64,000 nt of DNA, taken from positions 1 through 64,000 of the forward strand of contig NZ_JACHZQ010000001.1 in NCBI RefSeq assembly GCF_014193655.1, written 5' to 3'. The notes under the pieces are model-generated. The model was not told the DNA's origin. It searched no databases and saw nothing but the letters and a program-made list of their open reading frames with translations. A program made the translations under genes and the position numbers. Source of the stretch: Rhizobium sp. BK313. GTDB taxonomy: Bacteria; Pseudomonadota; Alphaproteobacteria; Rhizobiales; Rhizobiaceae. Below are positions 7,975-16,745 of this stretch, piece after piece; positions within the stretch are counted from its first letter, which is position 1; each line of letters starts with the position of its first letter.

Positions 7975-9345
7975 ATGAAGCCGATGCAGATCTATGCCTT
8001 CGACATGAACTGCGTCGGGCATATAAATCATGGTCTCTGGACGCATCCGCGCGACACGTCGCTGAGTTATACCGATCTCGACTATTGGGTCGATTTCGCG
8101 CTCACTGCGGAGCGCGGCAAACTGGACGGCATTTTCCTCGCCGATATTGTCGGCGTCTATGATGTTTACAAGGGCAGCCCCGAGACCTCGATCCGGACAG
8201 GCGCGCAGATACCGGTCAACGATCCGATCATTCCGTTGTCGGCTATGGCCTATGTAACCAAACATCTGGGCTTCGGCGTCACCGTCAATACGACTTACGA
8301 GCCACCCTTTCTGTTCGCGCGGCGCATGTCGACACTCGATCATCTGACCAAGGGCCGCATCGGCTGGAATATCGTCACCGGCTATCTCGATAGCGCGGCC
8401 CGCAGCATGGGCATGGAGCGCCAGCCGGATCACGATGCCCGTTATGACGCTGCCGAAGAGTACCTGGAGGTCGTCTACAAACTCTGGGAGGGAAGCTGGG
8501 ACGACGATGCGGTCAGACGCGACAAGATGGGCGGTCTGTTTGCCGATCCCTCCAAGGTGCGCGCCGTCCGGCATGAAGGCAGCCATTATCGGATGGACGG
8601 TATTCACCTGAGCGAACCGTCGCCACAACGGACACCGTTGCTGTTTCAGGCCGGTGCTTCGGCGCGTGGGCAGGATTTTGCCGCGCGGCATGCCGAATGC
8701 GTCTTCATCGCCAGCCCCACGCCGCAGGGCGCGAAGCCGATGACGGACGCGCTCCGGCAGCGGGCCGTCGATTTCGGCCGGCGGGCCGACGATCTCAGTA
8801 TCCTCAATCTCATCACCGTGGTCGTTGGCCGGACGGAGATGGAAGCCGAGGACAGACTGGAGGATTATCGCCGCCATGCCAGCGTCGAGGCGTCGCTTGC
8901 ACATTATTCCAGCTCGATTGGCATCGATCTTTCCAAGTTCGGGATGGACGAACCGATCGAACAGAAGACCACGAATGCGCAGCAGGCTGCGCTTGCCGCG
9001 GTAACTGGTAAGAGCAGCGGCAAACCGGCGATGACGCCGCGCCAGATCATCGACCAGATGGTGCTCGGCAGCCGGCAGAAGCCGATGGTCGGCTCGCCGG
9101 AGCAGATCGCCGATCGCTTGCAGGTTTGGGTGGAGAAGGGCGGCATCGACGGCTTCAACTTGGCCCGGACGGTCGCGCCGGAAAGCCTGCGCGATTTCAT
9201 CGATCTCGTCGTTCCCGTGTTACAGGAGCGCGGGCTATTCAAGGCCGATTATGCCGAAGGGACGTTGCGGGAAAAGTTGTTTGGCCGAGGCGATGGGCGG
9301 CTGCCCGAAAGCCATCCGGCAGCCGCGTTCCGTCATCGGATTTGA
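7975..9345 (+). CDS. LLM-class flavin-dependent monooxygenase (NtaA/SnaA/DszA/SoxA family)
   Basis: A 456-residue bacterial-luciferase-like FMNH2-dependent monooxygenase. Diagnostic segments are FARRMSTLDHLTKGRIGWNIVTG in two parts near residue 115-140, LFQAGASARGQDFAARHAECVF and the C-terminal MVGSPEQIADRLQ. Enzymes of this subgroup oxidise nitrilotriacetate, EDTA or organosulfur compounds (DszA sulfone, dimethylsulfide) with reduced flavin supplied by a separate reductase, which is not encoded here. GAGGA lies 9 nt before ATG. The gene converges on a MetQNI-type importer (10 bp apart), which suggests a role in using an imported sulfur or amine source. A second member is at 35105-36451. Confidence 0.85.
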   Translation: MKPMQIYAFDMNCVGHINHGLWTHPRDTSLSYTDLDYWVDFALTAERGKLDGIFLADIVGVYDVYKGSPETSIRTGAQIPVNDPIIPLSAMAYVTKHLGFGVTVNTTYEPPFLFARRMSTLDHLTKGRIGWNIVTGYLDSAARSMGMERQPDHDARYDAAEEYLEVVYKLWEGSWDDDAVRRDKMGGLFADPSKVRAVRHEGSHYRMDGIHLSEPSPQRTPLLFQAGASARGQDFAARHAECVFIASPTPQGAKPMTDALRQRAVDFGRRADDLSILNLITVVVGRTEMEAEDRLEDYRRHASVEASLAHYSSSIGIDLSKFGMDEPIEQKTTNAQQAALAAVTGKSSGKPAMTPRQIIDQMVLGSRQKPMVGSPEQIADRLQVWVEKGGIDGFNLARTVAPESLRDFIDLVVPVLQERGLFKADYAEGTLREKLFGRGDGRLPESHPAAAFRHRI

Positions 9346-9354
9346 CCGACCAGT

Positions 9355-10011
9355 TCAGCGATGATCGAGCTTCGCGACGAAGCGGTCGCCGAGCCATTGC
9401 ATACCGCAGACGAGGATGATCAGCACGATGACGACGGCGATCATCACGCCGGTTTCAAAGCGCTGATAGCCGTAACGGATCGCTAGGTCGCCGAGGCCGC
9501 CGCCGCCGATGGTGCCGGCCATAGCCGAGGCGCCGATCAGGGTCACCAGCGTCACCGTAAAACCGGCGACGATACCGGGCAGTGCCTCCGGCACCAGCAC
9601 TTCGCGAATGATTGTCCAGCGATTGCCGCCCATGGCGCGTACGGCGTCGATCAGGCCGCGATCGACTTCGCGCAGCGAGACTTCGGCGATACGAGCATAA
9701 TAGGGGATCGCCGCGATGGTGAGCGGTACGATCGCCGCGGTCGTGCCGAGCGCGGTGCCGACGATCAGTCGCGTCAGCGGGATCAATGCGATCAACAGGA
9801 TGATGAAAGGCACCGCGCGAAAGCCGTTGACCAGCGCCGCGAGGACACGATTGACGGTGAGTTGCTCAGCGATGCCGTCGCGACCGGTAATGACCAGGGC
9901 GAGGCCGAGTGGCAGGCCGATGACCAGCGAGATCAGGCCGGATGCGCCGGTCATCCAAATCGTCTCCCAGAAGGAGCGCCAGAGCAGGCCAAGGATGATG
10001 TCAGTTGTCAT
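9355..10011 (-). CDS. metI: MetI-like ABC importer permease
   Basis: A 218-residue inner-membrane protein with five or six hydrophobic segments and the permease EAA-type loop (ALPGIVAGFTVTLVTLIGASAM). It shows the MetI signature regions RAVPFIILLIALIPLTR and GGGGLGDLAIRYGYQRF. Its start overlaps the end of the ATPase gene by 11 bp (10001-10011), so the two are translationally coupled. The protein forms the channel of a methionine-type uptake system; other sulfur compounds are possible cargo. Confidence 0.88.
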   Translation of the reverse strand: MTTDIILGLLWRSFWETIWMTGASGLISLVIGLPLGLALVITGRDGIAEQLTVNRVLAALVNGFRAVPFIILLIALIPLTRLIVGTALGTTAAIVPLTIAAIPYYARIAEVSLREVDRGLIDAVRAMGGNRWTIIREVLVPEALPGIVAGFTVTLVTLIGASAMAGTIGGGGLGDLAIRYGYQRFETGVMIAVVIVLIILVCGMQWLGDRFVAKLDHR

Positions 10012-11086
10012 AGCCTAAAACCTCCACCCGGGCGGACCGGGCCGTCAGAAAATCAGTCACCTGCGCCGGCAGTTTCATATCGCGTGTCGGCACGGCGATG
10101 AAGAAACGGGCGACGGGCTGGTTTTGAATATGATCGATGCCGCCATGCACCAGGCGGAAGGAATGCGGCAGCGCCGCGGAAAGCTCGGCGAAAAGCGCGC
10201 CCTGCGCGGCCGGGCCGGCGAGATCGACGCTCAGAATCGCCTCGATCCCCGGCGTCTGCGACAGGCGTTCGGCGATATGTTCGGGGAGTTGCGGGCGAAT
10301 GGTGCTGAGCAGGCTTGCGGTGATTTCGGTCTGCGGATTGGCGAAGATCTGCCAGACCGGGCCTTCCTCGACGATGCGACCGGCATCGATGACGGCCACA
10401 CGGTCGGCAATCGAGCGCACCACTTCCATCTCATGGGTGATGAGCAGGATGGTCAGGCCGAGCTTGCGGTTGATATCCTTCAGCAGCGCTAGGATCGATC
10501 GCGTCGTCTCGGGATCGAGGGCGGAGGTCGCTTCGTCGGAAAGGAGGAGGGCTGGGCGGGCTGCTAGCGCTCGGGCGATGCCGACGCGTTGCTTCTGCCC
10601 GCCTGAGAGGGCCGAAGGATAGGCTTTTGCCTTTTCGGCTAGACCGACGAGTTCGAGCAATTCGCGGGCGCGCGCCAGGCGTTCGGCCTTGGCGACGCCT
10701 TCGATCTTCAGCGGCAATGCGACATTGTCTTCGACGGTCTTGGCCGAAAGCAGATTGAAATGCTGGAAGATCATGCCGATGCGGCGGCGCAGCGGCTGCA
10801 GTTCGTTTTCCGACAAGCCGGCGATATCGCGTCCTTCGATATGGATCTCACCGCTATCGGCCCGCTCCAGCCCGTTCAGGCAGCGGATCAGGGTCGATTT
10901 GCCAGCGCCGCTGCGGCCGATGATGCCGACGATTTCGCCGCGGCGGGCCGTCAGCGAAATACCGTCGAGCGCCGGGGTGGTCCCGAACCGGCGGCGAACA
11001 TCGACGAGGCGGACGATCTCGTCACTCTCCGACGCGCCGGGCGGGGCATGTCCTTTGATGGCAGTGGCGGAAACGAAGGAATTCAT
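10001..11086 (-). CDS. metN: MetN-like ABC importer ATPase with NIL domain
   Basis: A 361-residue ATPase. Walker A is GRSGAGKST, the Q-loop IFQHFNLLSAKTV is of the methionine-importer type, the signature is LSGGQKQR, and Walker B is ALLLSDEATSALD. The C-terminal part (from about residue 270) is the NIL domain that senses methionine and inhibits transport in E. coli MetN. GAGAGAAGA precedes the ATG. It lies between the binding-protein gene and the permease in one transcription unit. Confidence 0.9.
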   Translation of the reverse strand: MNSFVSATAIKGHAPPGASESDEIVRLVDVRRRFGTTPALDGISLTARRGEIVGIIGRSGAGKSTLIRCLNGLERADSGEIHIEGRDIAGLSENELQPLRRRIGMIFQHFNLLSAKTVEDNVALPLKIEGVAKAERLARARELLELVGLAEKAKAYPSALSGGQKQRVGIARALAARPALLLSDEATSALDPETTRSILALLKDINRKLGLTILLITHEMEVVRSIADRVAVIDAGRIVEEGPVWQIFANPQTEITASLLSTIRPQLPEHIAERLSQTPGIEAILSVDLAGPAAQGALFAELSAALPHSFRLVHGGIDHIQNQPVARFFIAVPTRDMKLPAQVTDFLTARSARVEVLGYDN

Positions 11087-11141
11087 GTCAATCTTCTCTC
11101 GGCTTTACGGCGTCGGGCGTTGATCTCCTGGAAACACCGAA

Positions 11142-11171
11142 GGCGGCCCGAGCAAAAATGCCCCGGCCGCC
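11142..11171 (-). promoter_or_regulatory. Hairpin between the binding-protein and ATPase genes
   Basis: GGCGGCC (11142-11148) and GGCCGCC (11165-11171) can pair across a 16-nt spacer in the 121-nt gap between metQ and metN. No T-run follows on the minus strand. Such intercistronic stems often stabilise the upstream mRNA and give more binding protein than transporter. Confidence 0.4.
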
Positions 11172-11207
11172 CTGGTGCTCAGCGCTGCCCCCGGCGCTGA
11201 ATTGGTG

Positions 11208-12053
11208 TTAGTAGGCGCTGAGGCCCGTGCCCTTATAGACCTTGTCGAACTCGGCCTTGACCGTGTCATTCTGGTAGGAAGCCACCAGGGTCTTCACCCA
11301 GGACTCGTTCTCGCTGCCCTGCTTGACCGCGATAAAGTTGCGGTAGGGATTGCCGTCGATCGGCTCCTGCGCAATACGGTCCTTCGGCGAGAGGCCACTT
11401 TTCAGCGCCCAATCCGTGTTGACGACGGCAGCATCGAGATCGTCGATCGAGCGACCGACGATGCCGGCATCGAGTTCCTTGATTTCGACATTCTTCGGGT
11501 TCTCGACGATGTCGGCGGTGGTGGCGAGAATGCCGGTGCCGTCCTTGAGCTTGATGACGCCCTCATTCTGCAGCACACGCAAGGCGCGGCCTTCGTTGGA
11601 CGGGTCGTTCGGCACGCCGATGACCGCGCCCTTCGGCAGGTCGGCCACCGTCTTGTATTTCTTGGTATAAAGGCCGATCGGCCAGACGCCGGTATAGCCG
11701 ACACGGACGATGTGATAGCCGTGCTGCTTGATCTGGTTGTCGAGATAGGGCTGGTGCTGGAAGGCGTTGGCGTCGACTTCGCCGCGATCCAGCGCTTCGT
11801 TCGGCTGGGTATAGTCGTTGAAGACGACGGTCTCGATCTTCAGGCCCTTCTTGGCGGCTTCCGTGGTGACCACGCGCCAGACGTCTTCGTCTTCGCCGCT
11901 CATGATGCCAACCTTGATCGTCTTGTCCGCAGCAAACGAGGGGGCGGCTGCCGTCAAGCCGAAGACGGCGACAGCGGAGGCGATGAGGACTGCAAGGCCG
12001 GTCCGGCGCGGGAAGCGCAGCGCAGCGAGACCTTCAGAAGACTTTTTCGTCAT
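11208..12053 (-). CDS. metQ: MetQ/NlpA-family substrate-binding protein
   Basis: A 281-residue periplasmic binding protein with a Sec signal peptide (basic MTKKS...RRTG, hydrophobic core, cleavage after PSFA). There is no lipobox Cys, so unlike E. coli MetQ it should be soluble. Family motifs are FNDYTQPNEALDRGEVDANAFQHQ (read in parts) and PIGLYTKK. The start at 12053 has AGGA 6 nt upstream; the frame upstream to 12161 is not protein-like. It is the first gene of the importer operon. The element TCTATAGAC lies 154 bp upstream. Confidence 0.9.
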   Translation of the reverse strand: MTKKSSEGLAALRFPRRTGLAVLIASAVAVFGLTAAAPSFAADKTIKVGIMSGEDEDVWRVVTTEAAKKGLKIETVVFNDYTQPNEALDRGEVDANAFQHQPYLDNQIKQHGYHIVRVGYTGVWPIGLYTKKYKTVADLPKGAVIGVPNDPSNEGRALRVLQNEGVIKLKDGTGILATTADIVENPKNVEIKELDAGIVGRSIDDLDAAVVNTDWALKSGLSPKDRIAQEPIDGNPYRNFIAVKQGSENESWVKTLVASYQNDTVKAEFDKVYKGTGLSAY

Positions 12054-12206
12054 GGGAAATCCTGTTCCATGTGATTGAGACGCCATTGTCTCGTTGACGG
12101 CGTGGATCATCTCAGACGGTTGTGGGTCGCGCGAAGCAGGATCATTTGTTGTGCGCCGCACTTCTGAAAAACTCTTTTTGGTGCGCGGCCGATCGGGAAC
12201 TAATAT

Positions 12207-12215
12207 TCTATAGAC
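12207..12215 (-). promoter_or_regulatory. GTCTATAGA element upstream of metQ
   Basis: The minus-strand 9-mer GTCTATAGA, followed by ATAT, lies 154 bp before the metQ start. The same 9-mer, at 137 bp, precedes the cupin gene. It could be an extended -10 box or a regulator half-site. Confidence 0.35.
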
Positions 12216-12266
12216 ATAGTCGATTTTTGTGCATCGGAGATTCCGAGTGCATCGAAATTGTGCAAA

Positions 12267-12758
12267 TCAGCGATGGATCGGGTCTTTCCAGAGCACTTCT
12301 TCCGGCTTTTCCACTGGTTCGATGTCGAGGTTGACGACAACGGGCTCTTGTCCGGAGCGGACCAGCACGCATTCCAACGTTTCGTCGCGGCTGGCGTTGA
12401 TCTCCTGATGCGGCACGAAGGGCGGCACGAAGATGAAGTCGCCGGGGCCGGCTTCGGCGACGAATTCCAGGTTCTCGCCCCAGCGCATCCGCGCTTTCCC
12501 CTTGACGACATAGATGATGCTTTCGAGATCGCCGTGATGGTGGGCGCCGGTCTTCGCGTTGGCGTGAATCGTCACCGTTCCGGCCCAGATTTTCTCAGCA
12601 CCCGCGCGGGCGTGATTGATCGCAGTGGCCCGGTTCATGCCCGGTGTCTGCGCAGTGTTCGGATCGAGCGCATTGCCAGGGATGATCTTGACGCCGTGCT
12701 CGCGCCAGTCGACCGGCTCGTGGTGTTCGTCGTGATCGTGTCCATGATCGTTGCTCAT
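12267..12758 (-). CDS. Cupin-domain protein with His-rich N-terminus
   Basis: A 163-residue single-domain cupin. Motif 1 is GAHHHGDLESIIYVVKGKARM (in parts) and motif 2 is PGDFIFVPPFVPHQEIN, giving the usual His-His-Glu-His metal site. The N-terminus is unusually rich in metal ligands (GHDHDEHHE). AAGGA lies 6 nt before ATG. The substrate is unknown; close architecture occurs in small dioxygenases and isomerases. It is upstream of metQ on the same strand with a 213-bp gap and shares the GTCTATAGA element, so it may be co-regulated with sulfur import. Confidence 0.75.
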   Translation of the reverse strand: MSNDHGHDHDEHHEPVDWREHGVKIIPGNALDPNTAQTPGMNRATAINHARAGAEKIWAGTVTIHANAKTGAHHHGDLESIIYVVKGKARMRWGENLEFVAEAGPGDFIFVPPFVPHQEINASRDETLECVLVRSGQEPVVVNLDIEPVEKPEEVLWKDPIHR

Positions 12759-13102
12759 GGCTGTCCTTTCACTGCCGAGGAAGGGATTCGCATCACTTCC
12801 AGAAATAGGGTGTTACATCAGCCTACGGCGAAACCATTCAAAAATATAGGGAATTGCAGAAAATTTCAAAAGAGGCTTTTCAAGACGAGATTAATCTATA
12901 GACTCGATCAAGTTAGTTGACCGGCGGGAACATTCCGTGTTCGTCCCGCGTTGCGCCGGTCGCGAATAAACGATTTGCCGTGCCATTGTCCGATCAAATA
13001 CGTTCGGGGCGCGCCAGATCCAGAAGCAGCGCGTCGGCCTCAGCCAGAGGCCGGATAATTTTTCAGATTATGCGCCGGACTTCCACTTGAAAGGAGACAG
13101 AC
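12759..13102. promoter_or_regulatory. Divergent intergenic region, cupin and unknown protein
   Basis: These 344 bases separate the cupin gene (minus) from the hypothetical gene at 13103 (plus). The minus-strand GTCTATAGA (12895-12903) is 137 bp before the cupin start and overlaps an AT-rich stretch TCTATAGATTAAT-like. No coding signal is seen. Confidence 0.4.
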
Positions 13103-13492
13103 ATGAGCAATGCCTTGCCGCCCCTTCATGAGGGTCATGCCCCCATTACTTTGCAACAGCTCTTCAGGGAAGCGCTCTATGCTTTCGAGGAATGGGACAC
13201 AGAAGTCACTGAACCGATCGTGACGTTCGAAGGGAAGATCCTTCCCGTCAGAGTTGTTTTCGAAGCCATGCGTGAATGCACTGACATCGTACCTAACAAT
13301 ATCGTCTCTGCTGTTACCGAACGGCTGACAAAACCTTGGGAAGGCGAAGGTCCTCTCGACACGATGACCTTTTCGACCGCAGCCCGAGTGATGGGTGTTC
13401 TCGTTCGCAAACGTCTTCTGGTCGTCAACAACGGTGTCGATGTCGCCGCCGTTGTTGCGGAGACACAGGCGACGGAAAAGTCGGACCGCTAA
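13103..13492 (+). CDS. Conserved hypothetical protein
   Basis: A 129-residue acidic protein that I do not recognise. It is preceded by AAGGAG 6 nt before the ATG and followed by a strong terminator, so it is a genuine monocistronic gene. No signal peptide, membrane segment or metal motif is visible. The sequence has a hydrophobic Trp-containing N-terminal part (ALYAFEEWDTEV) and a C-terminal stretch VMGVLVRKRLLVVNNGVDVAAVV that could form a helix and two strands. Confidence 0.7.
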   Translation: MSNALPPLHEGHAPITLQQLFREALYAFEEWDTEVTEPIVTFEGKILPVRVVFEAMRECTDIVPNNIVSAVTERLTKPWEGEGPLDTMTFSTAARVMGVLVRKRLLVVNNGVDVAAVVAETQATEKSDR

Positions 13493-13510
13493 AGCAGTGC
13501 ATGATTTATC

Positions 13511-13549
13511 AAAGAACCCGCCGGCTTGTGCCGGCGGGTTCTTTTTATG
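13511..13549 (+). terminator. Bidirectional rho-independent terminator
   Basis: A 15-bp stem AAAGAACCCGCCGGC (13511-13525) with GCCGGCGGGTTCTTT (13530-13544), TTGT loop, then further T. The A-run on the other side lets it serve the converging AhpD-like gene, which ends at 13555. Confidence 0.9.
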
Positions 13550-13554
13550 CGATA

Positions 13555-13968
13555 TCAGCGACGGCTGACGTCGAATTCCGGATCGACGGGGATCTGCATC
13601 GCCGTCACCAGATGGTTCGTTTGTCCGGCAAGGCCGATGACGGCCAGCAACTCGCCATGTTGTGCGTCAGTCATGCCTTTTGCCCGGGCGGCAGCGGTAT
13701 GGGAATGGATACAATAGGTGCAGCCGTTGGCCGTGGATACGGCGATATAGATCATTTCGCGCACCAGCGGATCGAGCGCGCCATCGGCCATCATGACCGC
13801 CTTCAGCCCCTCCCAGGTGCGCTTCAAGAGCGCTGGGTCATTGGCCAGACCCCGCCAGAAATTGTTGACGAAATCGGATTTTCTGACGGCGCGGATGTCA
13901 TCGAATACGGCCTTGACCGCCGGGATGGCCTCGACCTCCGCATCATCTAGCAATTTGACTGTCGTCAT
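13555..13968 (-). CDS. AhpD-like carboxymuconolactone decarboxylase family protein
   Basis: A 137-residue all-helical protein with the AhpD core: a Glu in LDPLVREMIYIAVS, then CTYCIHSH, i.e. the redox CxxC followed by His. Such proteins are alkylhydroperoxidases or disulfide reductases. AAGGAGA is correctly spaced for the start at 13968; seven codons upstream (13989) would remove the spacing. It is divergent from the CoA-transferase gene. Confidence 0.85.
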   Translation of the reverse strand: MTTVKLLDDAEVEAIPAVKAVFDDIRAVRKSDFVNNFWRGLANDPALLKRTWEGLKAVMMADGALDPLVREMIYIAVSTANGCTYCIHSHTAAARAKGMTDAQHGELLAVIGLAGQTNHLVTAMQIPVDPEFDVSRR

Positions 13969-14210
13969 CTCAAAGTCTCCTTTCAGCAATCCGAATTGGC
14001 GTGAAAGCTATAGCGCATTTTCGCGAGGTCTTCGCCGGATGGAAGCTGCCCACGTCACCTCTTTTTGTTTGCAAAAATCATCCATATGTGAAAATACTAT
14101 TTACATAAGAAAAGTCGGTCGCGGGACGCGGGGAGTTTGGCAGACGGAAACGTCGGCCGAAGCGGAGATGTGCGGCCTGCCGGATTGATGCTAGGGAAGC
14201 GGAAATAATC

Positions 14211-15371
14211 ATGGTGGTGGAAAAGGAATTGCCGCTGGCCGGCCTGGTGGTCGTGGATATGAGCCAGTTCCTGTCCGGGCCCTATTGCACTCTGAGATTG
14301 ATGGATCTCGGCGCCAGGGTCATCAAGATCGAGCGGCCGGAGGGCGGCGATCTCTCGCGGCGGCTTTATCTAAGCGATAGCGAGAGCGGCGATTCGACCA
14401 TTTTCCACGCGATCAACCGTTCGAAGGAAAGCCTGGCTATCGACTTGAAGAGCGAGCGCGACATGCGGGCGCTACGCAAGCTGATCTCCAAGGCCGATGT
14501 CTTAGTACAGAATTTCCGGCCGGGAGTGATCGAGCGGTTAGGGCTGGATTTTGAGGCTGCTCGGGAGATCAATCCGCGGCTCGTCTATTGCTCGATCAGC
14601 GGCTACGGCGACGAGGGTCCCTGGGTGTCGCGACCCGGGCAGGATTTGTTGGCGCAATCGCGCTCCGGCGTCATGTGGCTGAACGGCGATGAAGGGCAGG
14701 GGCCAGTGCCGTTCGGCCTGGCGATCGGCGATATGCTGGCGGGCGCGGCAGCAGTTCAGGGCATTCTAGCGGCTCTGGTGCGCCGCGGTGTCACCGGCAA
14801 AGGGGGGCTGGTGGAGACCAGCCTGTTGGAGGCGCTGGTCGATCTGCAGGTGGAGGTCCTGACCGTCCATATGAACAGCGGTAATAAACTGCCGCAGCGG
14901 TCCAGCTTTCGCAGTGCCCATGCTTACCTTTCCGCTCCCTACGGCGTCTATCCGGCCACCGACGGCTATCTCGCCATCGCCATGACGCCGATCTCGAAAC
15001 TCGCCGACCTGCTCGGCATGGGTGAGCTCGCGCCCTACCGCGACGATCCGAAAGGCTGGTTTACGGCGCGAGACGAGATCAAGGCGCTGATCTCGGCGCG
15101 AATCGCCACCCGCACAGTGGATGAATGGCTGGCAATCCTGGAGCCGGCCGATATCTGGTGCGCCAAGGTGCTGAATTGGCCGGAACTGTTGCAGAGCGAG
15201 GGATTCGGCGTGCTCGACATGCTACAGACGGTCGGCCGCGACGACGGCATTTCCGTGCGTACCACGCGTTCGCCGGTTCGTATCGACGGGCAGCGGCCGA
15301 AATTCGAACGTGCGGCACCGCATGTCGGCGAGCATAATGCGGCGATCTGGGAAGAATTCGACCTCGGGTGA
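14211..15371 (+). CDS. CaiB/BaiF-type (class III) CoA-transferase
   Basis: A 386-residue family III CoA-transferase. The N-terminal signature is VVVDMSQFLSGPYCTLRLMDLGARVIKIERP (in parts), and the catalytic Asp that forms the acyl anhydride is Asp145 in SRPGQDLLAQ, matching the formyl-CoA transferase site. These enzymes move CoA between carboxylic acids such as formate/oxalate, succinate/malate or carnitine. It is 42 bp before a FucD-like dehydratase gene, so both are probably one operon; the acid is unknown. Confidence 0.88.
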   Translation: MVVEKELPLAGLVVVDMSQFLSGPYCTLRLMDLGARVIKIERPEGGDLSRRLYLSDSESGDSTIFHAINRSKESLAIDLKSERDMRALRKLISKADVLVQNFRPGVIERLGLDFEAAREINPRLVYCSISGYGDEGPWVSRPGQDLLAQSRSGVMWLNGDEGQGPVPFGLAIGDMLAGAAAVQGILAALVRRGVTGKGGLVETSLLEALVDLQVEVLTVHMNSGNKLPQRSSFRSAHAYLSAPYGVYPATDGYLAIAMTPISKLADLLGMGELAPYRDDPKGWFTARDEIKALISARIATRTVDEWLAILEPADIWCAKVLNWPELLQSEGFGVLDMLQTVGRDDGISVRTTRSPVRIDGQRPKFERAAPHVGEHNAAIWEEFDLG

Positions 15372-15413
15372 TTGTCCGAGAGATCGCCCGACAGAATTAG
15401 AAGGAGTTTTCCC

Positions 15414-16691
15414 ATGACGCGCATCACCAATCTCCGCGTATTCGACCTGCGCTTTCCGACCTCGCAGAGCTTGGACGGCTCCGACGCGATGAATCCGGAC
15501 CCGGATTACTCCGCCGCCTATGTCATTCTGGACACCGACAAGCCAGGCCTAGAAGGCCATGGACTGACCTTTACGATCGGTCGCGGCAACGACATCTGCT
15601 GCATGGCGATCGAGGCGATGCGGCATCTGGTCGTCGGCACCGAGCTCGCGACCGTGCTGGAAAATCCCGGTAAATATTGGCGGCATCTGACCAGTGACAG
15701 CCAGTTGCGTTGGATCGGCCCGGAGAAGGGCGCGATGCATCTTGCCACCGGTGCCGTGGTCAACGCCGTCTGGGACCTGCTTGCCAAAGAGGCCGGCAAG
15801 CCGGTCTGGCGGCTGGTGGCCGAGATGGATGCGGAGCGCATCGCTGATATCGTCGATTATCGTTACCTGACCGACGTTCTGACTCGCGACGAGGCCGTCG
15901 CCATCCTGAAGAAGGCCGAGGCCGGCAAGGCGGAGCGTATCGCCGTCCTCGAGCGCGAGGGCTATGCCTGCTACACGACCTCGGCCGGTTGGCTCGGCTA
16001 TGACGATGCCAAGCTGCGTCGCCTGTGCCAGGAGGCGATCGACGCCGGTTTCAACCATGTGAAAATGAAGGTCGGGCGCGATCTCGAGGACGATATCCGT
16101 CGTCTCACCATCGCCCGCGAGGTGATCGGTCCCGATCGCTACCTGATGATCGACGCCAACCAGGTGTGGGAAGTCGGCCAGGCGATCGACTGGGTGCAGA
16201 AGCTTGCCTTTGCAAAGCCCTTCTTCATCGAGGAGCCCACCAGCCCCGACGATGTCGCCGGCCATCGCAAGATCCGCCAGGCAATCGGGCCGGTAAAGGT
16301 CGCGACCGGCGAGATGTGCCAGAACCGCATCATGTTCAAGCAGTTCATCGCCGAAGGGGCGATCGACATCGTGCAAATCGATTCCTGCCGCATGGGCGGG
16401 CTGAACGAAGTCTTGGCCGTGCTGCTCGTCGCCGCGAAATACGGACTGCCTGTCTGGCCTCATGCCGGCGGCGTCGGGCTCTGCGAATATGTGCAGCACC
16501 TGTCGATGATCGACTATGTCGCCGTCTCCGGCACCAAGGATGGTCGGGTGATCGAATATGTCGATCACCTGCACGAACATTTCAAAGACCCGTGTATCAT
16601 CCGCGACGCCGCCTACATGCCGCCGAAGCTGCCGGGTTTCTCGATCGAGATCAAGCCCGAGTCGATCGCTGCCTATACGTTCAAGGGGTGA
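15414..16691 (+). CDS. L-fuconate dehydratase-like enolase superfamily protein (ENOSF1/FucD type)
   Basis: A 425-residue mandelate-racemase-group enolase. The catalytic Lys pair is K217/K219 in HVKMKVG, metal ligands D247 (MIDANQ), E273/E274 (FIEEP) and E300 (VATGE), and the general acid His350 (VWPHAGG). These fall within about one residue of the numbering of Xanthomonas L-fuconate dehydratase, and the protein length is similar. The reaction would be dehydration of L-fuconate to 2-keto-3-deoxy-L-fuconate. The start at 15414 follows AAGGAG; the frame reaching back to 15372 has none. No other fucose gene is adjacent, and the upstream partner is a CoA-transferase, so another acid-sugar substrate is possible. 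Confidence 0.85.
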   Translation: MTRITNLRVFDLRFPTSQSLDGSDAMNPDPDYSAAYVILDTDKPGLEGHGLTFTIGRGNDICCMAIEAMRHLVVGTELATVLENPGKYWRHLTSDSQLRWIGPEKGAMHLATGAVVNAVWDLLAKEAGKPVWRLVAEMDAERIADIVDYRYLTDVLTRDEAVAILKKAEAGKAERIAVLEREGYACYTTSAGWLGYDDAKLRRLCQEAIDAGFNHVKMKVGRDLEDDIRRLTIAREVIGPDRYLMIDANQVWEVGQAIDWVQKLAFAKPFFIEEPTSPDDVAGHRKIRQAIGPVKVATGEMCQNRIMFKQFIAEGAIDIVQIDSCRMGGLNEVLAVLLVAAKYGLPVWPHAGGVGLCEYVQHLSMIDYVAVSGTKDGRVIEYVDHLHEHFKDPCIIRDAAYMPPKLPGFSIEIKPESIAAYTFKG

Positions 16692-16721
16692 TCCATCACC
16701 CCATGAGGAGGAGAAGCAAAG

Positions 16722-16745
16722 GCCCGCCGAGCGGCGGGCTTTTGT
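16722..16745 (+). terminator. Rho-independent terminator of the CoA-transferase/dehydratase operon
   Basis: GCCCGCCG (16722-16729) pairs with CGGCGGGC (16732-16739) around an AG loop, followed by TTTTGTTGTTTT. Confidence 0.85.
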
